NCBI GenBank assembly: GCA_005656395.1
Contig: SRSI01000044.1
Coordinates: forward strand, 248,001-312,000
Source: Strongyloides papillosus
Taxonomy: Eukaryota; Nematoda; Chromadorea; Rhabditida; Strongyloididae
Length of the DNA stretch: 64,000 nt
Direction: 5' to 3'
Position numbers and translations under genes: made by a program. The notes beneath the pieces were generated by a model. The model had not been told where the DNA came from. It made no database searches and saw only the letters and a program-made list of their open reading frames with translations. Of this stretch, positions 8,759-27,300 are shown in pieces. Every line of letters begins with the position of its first letter. Positions within the stretch are counted from its first letter, which is position 1.

Positions 8759-11700
8759 GCTTAAACAATAAATACACACACTCATTAAACAGTTAAATCT
8801 AATATAATTAATTGAAAATAATTGGTAATAATTACATATATAACGTTATATTTCCAAATTTTTAATAATTTTTATCATATGTTAAGTAAGAATTTATTGG
8901 ATTTTTTTATTTAAAATATGTGTACTAGACTTTTTACCAAAATAGAAAGGTGAAAGACTTTATAATTACTACATCAGCCATTTTTATGATTATAGAGTTA
9001 TTTCTTCTATTTAACAAATTAATCTTTTTTATACTTTTTTAAAGCAATAGTCCTGAACAAACATTTTTTAATTAAAGAATTAATTGTCAACAATTTAAAA
9101 AGGAATATTTTTTTAATTCAACTACTAATATATAATAAATGAAACAATAAATGTAATGATTTTTTTATAAGCTTTTCGTATGATTAATGACGAAATTTGT
9201 AATGGTAATTGACGATCAAAAATGATAAACGCAACATTTTTATGTATTTTATTCGTAAAATTGTTCCCAAAATATTAAAATTCCATTTTAAAAAATAATT
9301 TCTCAAAAAATGTTATATTTTTTAAAAATATGGTACTGATAAAATTATTAAAGTTACTAGTATCAAACAATTTTTTCATTGATAGTTAGTTATATGATTT
9401 ATATCCATATTGCTAATTGCATTTCTCTAAATTTAACATATACATACTTTATTACAAAATTTTCAAGTTTGCTGGTTGTTAATATTTTTATTCTTTATAT
9501 AATGGAATTATAAATCAAATTCTTTGTATCAAAGTATTTTTCATTATAATTATGTGCATTTTATATATTGTTTAGTATATTAATAAAGATTTATAATCTT
9601 TATATTAATAATAAATTCTAATGATAGTAAAGATAGTCTTCTTTGATGATATTTTTATATCCTGAAATAGTATAACACTAATTTAAACATTGTAATTAAA
9701 GATTCTCTCTTTAAATATCAAAATTATATCTTTTTTTGTTTGATTAATAGGTGTATCATTCTTCCATAAACTTATGCTAAAACATTTTTGATTAAAATTC
9801 TATTAATACTTTTAGTTTGAAAGGTTTTAATTTATGGATAGATGCCTGTTAATCATTATTGATGATAACAAATTTTAATGATATATAAAATTTGTTATAT
9901 TGACTTGTCATATTAAAAGAAAATTGTGATAATTAATATGTATTAAATTGTAAATATCTAGTTTTTTGTCTTAAAATTATTTACTAACTGAAGTTCCTAA
10001 AATAAATAAATTATAAGTATTTTAAGCACTAAATCTATCGGTCAACGAGTAAATAAGGTGATTTTTTTGAAAAATTCTAAAATTTGTGAATTCAATTAAA
10101 TTTTAATAATCATTATTTGAATTAAAAGGACAAAGTTCTCTTGCAAATAAAAAACTCGGTTTTTTATGTATCTTTTCTCTGAAATACTAGAAAACACAAT
10201 GGATTATTAACTACTGGATAAAATTTCCAAATAATAATAAAGTAATAGTTTTATATCTTTATTATTTATATGATAGTTAGTTGAGATGTTTGATATTTAA
10301 CTTTCGTGAAATATTAAGTATTTAGATGTAATAACTTGATATGACAAAATATTTTTTCCATAGAATAAAAATCATCTTTTAAATATTTCTGGTAAAAATC
10401 AAATAAAACACGAGATAAAAGGAAAAAGATAATTTAATCAGTAAAAAAAATTTTTAATTGATAATAACAAGAAATAAAAATTTTTATTGCTTCTTGTTCT
10501 TTTAAAAAATATTTTTCATGTATTTAAATGATGATTTTAACTTCTTGACAGATGACAATTGATAAAGTCTAAAGTATAGTATACTACTTAATCAAGGACC
10601 TTGAAAAATCTTTAATGTACTAAAAATATAACTCAATTATTATTTTGAAAAGTACATTCTTAGAAAAATTTAAGATCTTTTCCGTATACTTTTATAAAAT
10701 AATTTCAATGTCCTGAACATATTTTTGTTACACTTTTTTATCTCTAATGCCTTCAAATTTCCAGTCATTACTAAATTAACCTTCTATCGTCTATTCAACT
10801 ATTCATTCATCTATTATAAAAATAATAATTATATTAAATAATCTTCATGCAGACTACTTAAATATAGTCCATTAAATTAACTTAACTGAAGCATTTATTG
10901 CTTTTTTAACCTTTTAAAAAACTCCTTTCTAACTTTCCGAAATAATTTTTAAAAAACTTTTAATGAAAGGAGAGTAAATAATAATAAAAACTTTTTATTT
11001 TAACAAACCCCCTAAAATTTTAAATACCAAAATATTTTAATTTACAACAGAAAATTATATATAAAATTGAAATTCAAAACCAAGGTAGTTTTTTTTAAAA
11101 CTTATCTAAATTTCTTTGAAAATATTATATTATATGTAGGAAAACTTTGGCTTTATATACTTAATCTTAATAAAAATATATCTTTTTACTATATTTAAAT
11201 TTTTAAATTATTTACAATCTTAAGCAATTACATTAAAAATACACATCTTTTATAAATAATATTTAACAAAAATTTTAAAGTATTAAAATTCAAGTTAATG
11301 TAAATATTTAAACAAGTAAAAAGTTATCAAATTAATAATGCTTGACAACATTTATTTTAATTATTAATATAGTATTATTTAAATACGATGAAATGTATAA
11401 ACAGTAATTATAAAAAAATAAATATTTTGAGATTTTTTATTAAATTTTAAAATATTTTCAATTACCAGTGTTTTTCATAAGTATTTGTTGAAAGTCATAT
11501 GGATTTTGAAATTTGATTGATATATTGAAGGAGAGTAATTATATAATGAAAATTAAAAAATTGTTCTTACTTGTGTTACGTACTTTTGAGGACGTTTACT
11601 ATTTACTCTTTTTTTTAAATTATTCATGTATAAAAAAATTTGTAAAAATCTATATTTAATAATTTTTATGAAAACAATTATCTTCAAAAATCACATTTAC

Positions 11701-12991
11701 AAAAGCATTTCATTTAACAACCTGTCATCAAAACGTTCCATAATTTTGAGAATAAACCTAACAAAATTTTAGGAAAACAATCAAATTTTATGAATTGTAT
11801 TTAAAAGAGAAGGTATGCATTATAATTTATTGTTTTAAAAATAAATTGTACGAAAAAAGTGTCGAAAATAGTTTTTAATACCATAAATTTTCAAATATCT
11901 TCATTTTCCATATAATTATGAAACTTTAAAATATTTTTAACTTCTAATGATTTATTTCTACAATAAAAATGCTAAATAAAAAAAATACAAAGAGGAATTG
12001 CACTTTTGTTCCCCTTTCATCTATTCATTTTATTAATTTTAACATGTTTTATGGTTTAAGAAAAAAGTGCAATCATAGAAAATATGACAAATATTACATT
12101 TTATGAAATAAACTAAAATGTTCATCAAAATAACAAAAACTAGTAGAAATGATCAAAATTCATGGAGAATAATTCATGAAATTAAATGAAAAAAAATCTA
12201 CTATCATTTCACTTCTACTCTTAATCACCAATTTCAACATAACTAAAACATTTTCAATTAATTTTCTCTACCATTAAAATAAAAACTTAATCAAAAGTTA
12301 AATTTATTGTTATTCTTTTAAATACGAATTTAGTTAACTTTTTAATTAAATATTAATCAGATGTCTTTTTTTAAAACGTACAACGACATACTTATTTCCG
12401 GTTAAATATACATCTCATTTTTTTATTGTTTTTAAAATCAAATCACGCTTTCAAGGTTAAGTTACCATAAAAAATATTACAGATATATTCTATGAATTTT
12501 AAATATCATCCATTTAAATGTGAATAATTGGTACATTTAAATTACGTAAAAAAACTTAAGCACTTTTTTTTACATCATTCAATTTTATCAAGAAAACATT
12601 GAAGTATTCTTCAATTCATTTTCTCTTTTTTTACAACATTCATTCCTCTAAAATTTAAATCTTGAAAACTTTTTCGTAATTTTGAACATAATAACCTTAA
12701 AGTACTTTTAATTTACCAGATTCTAAAATACAGATATTTTTGCTTGTGAAAAAACTTCAAAAAAAATCTTGGATAGATTAGTTAAAAGTTTAATTGCATT
12801 AAAAAATGGTAAAAAAGTTTTATAAAAATGTAAACATGTAATATATCAATATAAGAATTCCTTTTATCTACCTTTTGTCATGAAATTTATTCCAAATATT
12901 ACATAATATTTTTTATACCAAATAAGATATAAATATTTTCTCGACATCAAATATTTATATGGTTATAGTGAAAATTAGATTTGTGATGTTT
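8759..12991. other. 4.2 kb A/T-rich intergenic DNA
   Basis: Stops are dense in all six frames. No RNA gene, inverted repeat or mobile element was recognised. It separates the transposon-rich left end from the DOMON gene. Confidence 0.5.
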
Positions 12992-14005
12992 TTAATAAGT
13001 AAATTTAAGGAAGCTAAGTAGGATGATTGAAGTAGCTGTTATAGTGATAAATGAATAGCTTCTTGATGTCCCAATATTTTCAACTTCACTTTTCTCTGTT
13101 ACTGTATTATTTTCTTCTCTAGATATTGATGTGTTTGTTGATGATGGTGTTGTTGACAGTGATTCTTCAGATGATGGAGTTTCCTCAACAAATGGTTTTG
13201 GTAAGTCATATGTTGCCTCTCCAATTAGTGATGGGTTAATTGGGCGTGCAGATACAATTGGGAAGAAATGACTAGATAAACTAGTGTCGTGGACATTGAC
13301 TTCTAAAATTATATTAAAAATAATTAGTTTAATTTTAAATTTTTCAAGGAGATATAGAAAAAAAATTATAAATAATATGAAAACTTCTATTTTTACTCAC
13401 CATCTGGTTGTGCAGATCCGGTAGCAATAAGAATGTAATATTTCTCATTAAGTGGGAGAATACGATTTCCTTTTGAGGAGATTTGAGGAATTATTTGTTG
13501 TGTGAATTCACAAGTCAATCGTCCATTTATAATTTCACCTTTGATATCAGAAAAAAGTGTATTATGTTCAGTCTACAAATAATAATTATTATTAAAATGT
13601 AAAACATACTTCATTGAGATACGTGCGGTCATTTGATTTACCTTTGTTAAAGGATGTAAATACTTCTGGAGTTGTTTCTCCTAAATTACCAGAAGTATTT
13701 AGAACACACTCATTAACATAATCATCACCCATTGTAGCATCCTTACTAAATCCAATAGCAATATATTGAAGTGCTGGTGTTGGAATGAGTGATTGTGCTA
13801 CAAGCTGTACTTTTAATTGATTTGGTCCAACAACAGTAAACATAGCTCCCATTGTACAGTCAAGGCTTGGATCACAACCTGGTGGTTTAAAAAGACAAGC
13901 TTTCGTTTCACCACATCCATCACGGGTGAGTTTAATGGCTGGATCAGATTTAGTTAAACTTAAAATTGTTACAAGAACAAAAGAAATTTGGTAAAACTGC
14001 TTCAT
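12992..14005 (-). CDS. DOMON domain-containing secreted/membrane-anchored protein
   Basis: Three exons are predicted on the minus strand: 14005-13610, 13572-13401 and 13302-12992, with introns of 37 and 98 bases bounded by GTATGT..TAG and GTGAGT..TAG. The reading stays in phase and gives 292 residues. Residues 1-20 form a signal peptide (MKQFYQISFVLVTILSLTKS). A DOMON domain covers roughly residues 30-190, with CGETKACLFKPPGCDPSLDC, QYIAIGFSKDATMGDDYVNEC and the downstream NEKYYILIATGSAQPDG and SSHFFPIVS blocks typical of the nematode family. A Ser/Thr-rich stalk follows, then a hydrophobic C-terminus (SFITITATSIILLSFLKF) that could be a membrane segment or GPI signal. DOMON domains bind heme or sugar; the ligand here is unknown. 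Confidence 0.88.
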
Positions 14006-17000
14006 ATCTAAAAATAAATATTATATAAAAATATTTTAATATTTAATCCAGGAACAGGAATAATAAATAAGTCCATTAGTATCAAGAAAGATGTTGCGTG
14101 AGCTCTATATCTAAAACTTCTTATGACACGAAAATAAAGATAGTTTTAAAATATATATTTAAAACATATTATATGTAGAATCTTATACTACTAATTTTAA
14201 AATCTTATACCTTCTTTTGGAGAAAATCTATAAAAGTAGGTATAAAACTAACTAGAATAATATCTTAAATGTTTATCATATAATAAAAGATCATCTTTAT
14301 AGATATCAATAACACTTTATTTTGTTTGCTTGAAAGGTATCCAGTAAAATGAGAAAAATATAACCTAAGATGGATGAAGATATTTTACGAAAAAATAATT
14401 TTATTTAATATAGATAAACATATTCAATATGTATAAATATTAAAAAGTAAATGATATATATTTTGTTATTATTATTAATTACTGTCAAAAATTGTAAATT
14501 AAGCAATTGTATGGTGATGGCTTTTGATTAGGGGGGAGAAATCAAAACAAGAATTAGAAAAGTAAATGTTAAAAATAGGTTTTGGCGAACACTCTTAAGA
14601 GAATGTGTGGATATATATATGGTATATTATTTATAAAGAAGAAGGTGTATGATAGTGAAACAATTTTTAAGGTTATTTGCAATTTAAACTATCATCACTA
14701 CAAAAATTTGAGCACTTTTTACTTTCATTTTTCACTATATATATATAGATATTATAACCAATAATGAGAGTAATTATTTAAAATTGAAAAACTATTACAT
14801 ATATTTATTTATACAAAAAAAATGTTACATAATTTAAAATTATCAAAGACAAAATATAATTACTAAATTTCATTTTCAAACATAAATTTCTTGTTTTGAT
14901 GTAATAAGAATTTTGATAATTAATGAATTCTATATGGTAAGAGTACAAAAAAAATGTAAAAAAGAAAAAAAATTAGAATTTATGTCTTATGATAATGAAG
15001 TACTGTATAGTAGTTGTATAATATAAAAGTAATAATTTTACATATCTCCAATAAACATCTTCAAAAAATTAAATTTAAATATAGATATACAATTCAACAT
15101 ATATATAAAGTTTATTTTTTATTTAAAAATCCATTTTTAACAAACTATTTTTAGTTAAATATTCAAAAAAAGCAGTTTCATATAGCAACTAAATTTTCCA
15201 CACTTAACATAGTTACATCTAATTTTAAACAAAATGATAAAAAGATATAATATAACAAAAAGTTAAGCTATCAATGACATGTTTTTAAAGTGGTAAAATA
15301 ATAATGATAATAAAAAAAATAATATTTAATAGAGTACTTTTAATTGGTAGGAGAAAGACATAAAATAAAACCTAAAAATTTGTAAGGCAATACGTCTAAA
15401 AATATAACAAGTTTTTGATTTTCTAAATTTCCTAATCTATATAAAATTAATTTAATTGCTTTACACAAAATGTCATAATAAGGTGATTTTTGTATTTTCA
15501 TTTTACAGGTGTACAAAAATATTGTTAAGAAGAAAAAATTTAAATTAGTTGTAGAAAATGACAACAAAAAAAGGTAACTTTTTCGTTGAATATATTTACT
15601 ATTTTCTTTACTTAACTATTTATAAACATTTTATTGTTTTCACTAACTACATACAAACATAAATAATGCCATTATAAATTCTTTTTATGTTTATCAAAAT
15701 ACCATTTAAAAACTATTCATAATCATATTTTTTCTCTTCTCCTCGTATCTCTCTTCACAACATCTTACATTATTCTTTTCTAATTATCTTTAGTAATTAC
15801 TTTAAATTCAAAAGTTAAATTATCTCTACAATTGACATTTAATAAAATAACCTTTCTTTTTAACAACTTCTTATTGAAAGTACCATCAATTTAATAAACT
15901 TCTGCTATACATCAATTTGATGTTGTTTGATCTTATTTTAAGAAAATGAAATACTTTAATATTTAAAAAAGTAAAAATATTGTTATGATAAAAAAATAGT
16001 CTAAACTTTCAGTGATACGACTACGATTATTAAAAATTTAATACAGTTTGACATTAACAATATTTTTACAAATTTTTTCATCTCCTAATATTATATTTGT
16101 TTTATTACCAAAACTTTTATACCTTGTTTCTATAACTTAGGAATAAAATTAGTTAATTATTATAACAATATTTTTTTATTGAAAATTCTTTGCTACTACT
16201 TCAAAAATAATGGATTATAAAAAAATTTATGTGAATTTATTTCTTTCTTATATTGTTTGTTATTGTGTATTTTATTAAAAATTTTATACATAATTTGAGG
16301 TGGCACAAAATATTTTATGTATAATTAATATAAAAGAAATATATAATTTAATTAAAATGATACAATTGATACTGGTATAGATTGCCTTATAACTTGTTAA
16401 AATTTTTTCTTCTAAAAATCAAATAAAAAATCCAGGTTTTTATTTTACTAAAAACTAGTTTGAAAATAAATATGCATATTTTGTTATTTTTAAAAATAAT
16501 AAAAAATATTTACATATTATATAAGAAGGCATTTTTTTAACTTGAAAAAATATTTATTTTACAATAATATACAAGTACAATTTTTTTGCTTAAAAAATTT
16601 TATTAAAAAAATTATTTGTTGTACAATTTTGTTTTAAAATTTAAGTAATAGCAGTGGAATTAAAATATTCTGTTGATTACAAATTTTTATAAATATTAAA
16701 AAACATTTCTACAATTTGATCAAAATATTAAAATTAAACAGTATCATATCATTTCTTAGTGGTAAATTACAATAGTCCTAAAAGAGAATTCTACACTTCT
16801 ACGATTGTTTGATAAACAAGGCATTTTCAGTGGTGAAGTGCTGAGGTATTGATTCTTGTTAGAAGGTTAGAATATCTCTTTTAACAATAATTAATAAGTC
16901 TTCTCACTTGAGGACTTACCATTATTCAAGAACATATGTAAAAAATTGAAACAAATATCTTCTCTTTCATAAATACTAATACAAAAATGTTAAATTAAAA

Positions 17001-18064
17001 AAAATTAAGTTATCTACATTTAGCAAACTTAAGTAATATTTTTAAAATTACCTAAGAATCACTAAAGTAACATATACAATTAAAAAATAATGTGAAAATA
17101 ATAAAAAAGGCAACAAATTTTTAAAAAAAAATTTGTTAATTAAATATTAAAATATGGAGTGAACAACAAAGGAAAATTAAAGTAATATGTTGCAATGTTA
17201 AGATAAATATAATAAAAAGAAATTAAAACAGTTCTACAACAAACATTTTTTTGTATTACAAAAATATTTTTGAGTGAATTTAAAATTTGACTGTTACTAC
17301 TTTTTTTGTAATTTATTGGTAAGCGTAAAAAAATATTCTTTTGTGACATGTAGAAAAAATTAACGGTAGTGTAAATTAAAAAATATATATATAAAAAAGA
17401 GAGATACTACAATAATAGTTGATAAATTGAATAAAAAAAGCCATTTCTACTTTTTTGTGCTTATTACAATATGTCTTTAAACTATAATTATAATGGCAAA
17501 TGAATAATAATATCAATACATATATATATACATAAGGAAATATATATATGATATTGATAAGTCTCTCAATGCTTATTGTCATTGGATAAAAAGACGTATG
17601 CAAGATATCACAATATGAATGATAATTAAATTAACTGTCTTGATGAATGATAAATTAATTCCCAAAAAAATTGTTTTAAATGATTGTACATATCTGAAAT
17701 AGGTTCTTTGCTTTAAATATATATGCATGATCCCGTATCATAAAATTTACTTATAATTTCCATAAATAAAAAAATTGTTGAGTTGTTGATATTTTTTAAA
17801 GCTTTTCGATTAATTTTTGTACATGATTTTTGTTATTTACCTTATTAATCTTCCAACATCATAATACTATTTTTTTTCTGGAAAGTTATATTATTCACAA
17901 TTAGTAAAAATTTGTTCTTAGGGATGACAATAAATGTTTGTAAATAAAAATATGAATTAGGTCATTTTCATAAAATTATAGATATAATATATTCAAAGAC
18001 ACTGTTGAGATAAAACTTTTTTGATGAAATATAGAGTTAATATGTATTCTATTCAGTTAAAAAA
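14006..18064. other. 4 kb intergenic DNA between the DOMON and HIPK genes
   Basis: Very A/T-rich. A few short open frames (60-75 codons near 14582, 15340, 17140 and 17376) translate to low-complexity F/I/Y/K/N peptides and are not supported as genes. A slightly G/C-richer patch at about 16790-16920 has no recognisable content. Confidence 0.45.
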
Positions 18065-21321
<3,257 letters not shown>

Positions 21322-24300
21322 AACACCTCCAATTAAAATAATAATATATATTTACAATTAAAGAAAAACCGTCTCTTTTTATAAGTTAAATAATTAAAAA
21401 ATTTTTTAAAGTATTGGCGGTGTCTATGCACGTTGGTGTTGTGTAACAGTTGAGAATCTAAAATAAACTAAAAAAATTTGTTATTGATATATAAAATATA
21501 GCAATATTAGTTAAGTATAAACGTAATGAAGTATTTTGTATATGTTATGAAGGAAAAAAATACAAAATTCATTCTCAGTGTGATGTGAAAAACATGATAT
21601 ATTTTCAATAACAACAAGTCCAACTGGTAGAAAAAAAAACGTAAAAGAAGTAAGTATGATATATATTTCTATTTTTTTTCTTCAATAATGTGTTTATAAT
21701 TAATTCTAGACAAAAAATATAGTATTGGTAAAAAAAGTAGGTACACATAAATTGTATAGAAAATAGATACTAAATTAATCATAAATTTATCTGGTTTTAT
21801 GTAAGTATATGATAAATTTTCAAAGTGCAACACTTCATTATTATGAGGAAATGATTATTTTATTTAGTACAATGTTTTACTTAACTAAATTTTATATCAT
21901 TTTGGATATATATATATATATAAAATAAGTTAAAGTATTCTTTAAAAAGATTTGCTTGAATGAAATCGACATTAGTGTGATATTGAAATAAATAAACAGA
22001 ATTTTTTCATTATTATTATTGTACAGTAGTCTTTTTCTTCATTTTTTTCAATCCTCTACAACAGAAATATTATCAATTTTTGAAATGTTTTTTTTTACAT
22101 CACAGTTAAATATTAATCCAAAAAATAATAATTAAGATTTTTGTTATTTGAAATGGAGGAGAGAATTTTTTATTATAGCACGTGAAAGTAACAGTGTTAG
22201 AAGTACTACATCTTTACATATCAACATTGACATATGTCTTTGCGCATCTGTATATTTGATAAAAATTTAGGTCACGGAGAGAAATGACAACGACACTGAA
22301 ACCAAAAACAATGAAAATATTAAAAACTAGAATTTTTAACAAAATAAGTAATAAAAAAATTTTCAAAATAATATTTTTCCTACATGCTACTACTTAATAT
22401 AATTTTTATATTCCAAAAAACTTTTTTATCTCATATTTTTTCTTTTTAAATTTTTTAGACAAAATTTGCTATTACTTTTGATATGAATAAGATAAATTTG
22501 GATTTAAAAAAATAAGATTTAAATTGAATATATAAAATGATATATCAAAAATATGTCCAATTTCAAAATTGTTGTTAACTTTTATAGGACTAATTTACCA
22601 AACTACAAATAAGATACATATTTTTTTACTTTTAAAAAGACACAAAAAATTAAATTCATAGAGATGATTGATAAATATTAAAAATGAAAATTCAATGGCA
22701 ATATGTGAGATTTTCATCTTGTAAATGGGGTATGGAAAAGTTTATAAATGCAATGTGACGACACATCAACTAAATTTTCCCCCTACAACACATGCAGACA
22801 TATACATGTATACATGTATATATATATATATAATATTCAGCGAAGAGCAAATGCATTTGTTATTTATATATGCATATATCACCACAATGTGATGTGTTAC
22901 CTATGTTGATAGATTTTATATATGTATTATTTAAACAATCATCATTCCTCAATTTAAATTTCCTCCTGATAATAAGCTTTCCTTAAAACATATGTAACTA
23001 TTATAGTTAAATTAGTATTAAAATCTATATAAGTTAATGATTAATTTGTGAATAAAAAGTATATTTCAAGAATGATTAATTATGGGAGAATGGATGTGTA
23101 ATAATTTTAGATAACATCAATATAAAAAAATTCGATAGTTACAACGATCAGTAGCTTCGATGATTAATTTATACAACATTTATAAATATATATATGAGGA
23201 AAATTAAACTTTTTTTTGAGAAATAATAAAAGGACAGAAATCGTGTATAACATGTATATAGGTTTCTATGTGTCAATATACTTAAATAATAATATCTTTT
23301 CTTATAAAACATTCATCATATGCACAAATGATTAGTATTTTGAGAGTTTTTACTATCTACTAATGAATGTTAATTTATAGATAGATAACTTAAAATGAGG
23401 AATAAAGAATTTGGTAAACATAAATATTATATATAATACATAGTACGGTCAGTGATTACTGATAATAATTTAATATATTCAAAAATATGATAAGAAATAC
23501 ATTAAAAAGTACATATTGGCATGAGATAATTTATTTTTGAATTTAAAATTATCTACTATTAGAGGTAGTTTATTTTATAATCGTTTTAAAGAAAAAAAGA
23601 AGTTTAAAGATTAAAGTTAAAAAGTATAAATATGGTTAGGAGATGAGTATATATGCTTATAACAGTTGAAAATGCCGCAAGTAGCTCCAACCATTTTGGT
23701 TTTAGTTTTAATTTTATATATATGACCCTGAAATTTGAGAGGAGACTTCTATTTCTACTTAGTTTTAATAAAAGGGGGAATGATCTTAAAGGTTATAAGC
23801 TTTACTATATAGAACAGGAGAACAGTATAATTTAACTATATATTCAAATGTTTACTTCTCTCAGTCCAACAGAACCACATAACGAGTGGCACCCCATGCC
23901 AGTCTGGGTCAATTTTATTTAATAAATAAATGTATATAGGGTGCGCAAAATGGAAAGCGACATTTTCATCTTTGCAAGATGTTACACAGAGTAGAAGGAT
24001 TGTTCTATTGTGTGACATCTTCTTCTCCTTTTTCTTCTTCTACTTCCTGTATTAAGAATCTGGTAGGAAAATAAAAGAGAAACTTTAAGGGAAACTTTTA
24101 ATGAAAAATAAGAGTATATATTATAGATATATGGAAAATAAAATAAGTTTACTTTTTATGCTCGAAAATAAGATAAATATGGCATATTGTATATGATCAT
24201 TTTTACATATTCAATGAGTAGATATACTTTATATATCTCTATAATTTTTGATAGAAAAAAACATTTTGTTCATACAATAAAGTACGAGTAAAAAAAAACT

Positions 24301-27300
24301 ATTTTAGAATATGTACTATTATATTATGTGGAAAAATATTTTTTACTTGCCAGAATGAATTTTTAGCAATCTAGACTTCATTTCTTCAAATTTTCCTACA
24401 TTTTAAAAGTTAAAAATTTTTGACATTTGACTAATTTTGTATAAAAAAAGAAAATATTTAAAATAAATATTAAAAATGTTTTATACTGAATAGTATGTCT
24501 AAGAAAGGAGAAACGGAAGTGATTATAAAAGTTTATAACTTTGTCCTCCCATCTTTAAGATAATTCATAGTCTATTATTTTCTTAATGATACATATTTAT
24601 TTAAGTGTAGAATTAAGAAATTTATATATGCATTTAGAATGTCTAATCTTTTTTTCTTCTATATACATATATTAAAAATATAGTAAAATTATTGGTAGAT
24701 TAATGTTATGATTACAAAACAGTGTTAAGTTTATTATTTTTTACAATATCTTAGTATTAAAATCCAGAAAGTGTATAGTAAAAAATCTTATTTTCTTGTG
24801 AAAATGAAAGGAATAGATGATTAAATAATTTTAATATAAATATATCTATCATAATATGAATAATAGAATATACTTATTTAAACAATGAAATGGCAGATCA
24901 AGAGACAAATATTTGTTAAAGCTTTGCCTTTATGTCATATATTTCCTCATTCTACAAATATATATATAACATTGACATGCTTCTTATTGTATAAATTATA
25001 AAAGGAGGTGTAGAAGAAAAGATTTGTTAAATACACAATTAAATATAATATATTTTGAGAGAATTGAGGAAATGTTTGAAAAACACTGAAATATTAACGT
25101 CACATTTATATGTATTTGTATATAAAAGGTACCTCACATATACATGAGAAATTTGGCCAACTATAAAATTTTTGCTGTACAATTTTATATATATTTAAAT
25201 AAATATTATTAAGATAGAATAAAATTTAACAAAAAAGAATACTTTTTAATTACCAAGTGACGTTTAAAAATTTCTTAACTACATAATACTGTCATTAGGT
25301 GAAAGGAGAATAAGAAACTGATATGAAGAGATCAGAAAGTATTTTTGATTTAAAGTAATGATATAAAAAAGAAAAAAATTCGATTTTTTTTTCTGATTTA
25401 TAGAAAAGATATAACAATTTGATATAATAATATATGAAATAGGTTGGTGAAAAATAATGTTAACATATAGTGATAACAAAAATCTTAATTTGTTGTAATG
25501 TTAGTATATCAAAAAAAATTAGGCATTATCAAAAATCACGTTGTTGATAGAGGGAAAGAAAAAACATAGAGGTGGTAAATTGTACATATCATTTTCATTT
25601 TTCTCTTTCATTCACCTGACCTTGGTATATTTTTATATTATTAACCAAAAAAATAATTAAAATTAAATTATTATGACAAAAGCTTTTATATCCTATAATG
25701 TAAATTGTTATTATCAAAAAGATTTCTATACATGTCTACAAGAATTAATTTAATTTTTCATTATTATATAGTAAAGAGATCGATCATATATTGTAGTTAT
25801 AAGAAAGATGGAGAAGAATGAGATAGATAGAAATGAGAAAGATAAGAATTTACAAGAAAAGTATATTTAAGCAATAGATAATGTAAAAGTTATGGAACGT
25901 AATTTAAATTACTCTATCCAATATTCAAATAAAACATCAATGTACATTAGATAACTACTAATATCTTTGTTTAAAAAAATTAGTTTAAATAATATTTATA
26001 TATATTGTTAAATAGTATTATATATAAAATCTTAATAAATTTTGTTTTGTCTATAACATATACTTCACACTAAAAAGAGTTCAAAAGTAAAGATCAAAAA
26101 AATTTTTAGTTTTTTATACTACATTTCATCTTAATGAATAATTTCGTTGTCATGTCATTATAGTATTTATAAACCAATAAACTTTTCTTAATTTTAGAAC
26201 TGGAAAATATGTATAAAATTTATCTTTTGTATTTTAATATTTTTCAACTAAATACAAAATATGTATTCTAAAATTAAAATTTTTAAGTTACCTTTAAAAG
26301 ATAAAAAAATAGATAAATCTTTTATAATGATGGAGCCATTTAATGGAAGGGTTAAAAAGTTTGAAATAAATATTTTTTATCAGTAATTGAAAGGTACAAA
26401 GACAAAAGATTGATAAATTTGTAGAAAATGTAAGATTTTGCTTTTAATTAGAAATAATTTCCCATTTTACTAATCTACAAAGTATATTAAACATAATTAA
26501 AAATTATTATAATTATATATTTAAAATCTCTTTAGCAATGACCTCATAATAAGGCCTATAGTAATATTTTATATATATACTAGTATTTAAGAGCCTATAA
26601 CTCATTTATAATATATTATTCCTTCCATTTTCAAATTATAATACAATTTTTAATATTATCAAGATTCAATATTTACCTGATACTGAAGACTGATATATAT
26701 ACGTTACTTTTAATAACAAAAGAGAATATATGAAAATGGATTGTGGTACAAGAGGAGAAGGGAAAGACCAAAAAATGTTAATAAATAAAAATACTTTAAT
26801 AGGGAATAAAAATGATAAAATATTTAAGAAAGATTAAAGAATGTTAAAATAAATGATAGTTGTCATTAGGAAAAGTAAAAGTTTTAAATGCTTTTAAATC
26901 TCTGTAACAAGTATTGTTTAATCTCTCTCCAATCAGTTGATTAAAATATACTATTTTTCTATAGCTAGTTTAATGTTTACATTCTTCCACCAAAAATAAA
27001 ATAAAATGTTATAGAAAAAAATTTTTTCTACCCCAACTCTAGTGATGATGCCTATTTATTTATTCTATCAAACTTATAATTTTTTTGCAATCTTCATTCT
27101 ATTTTTTTAACTCAAACTTTTCTAAAGCTTCATTTTCTCCTTTTTAATATAAAAATATACATAATTTAACTTTAATAATATTAATAAATGTAAAAAATAG
27201 TTTATCAGACGGGAAAGAATAGAAAAGTATAGTTTTGCATTTTTAAAAGTTGTTGCTAATTTATATCTACTTTTTGTTATAGAAGCGTTACTATCATTGT

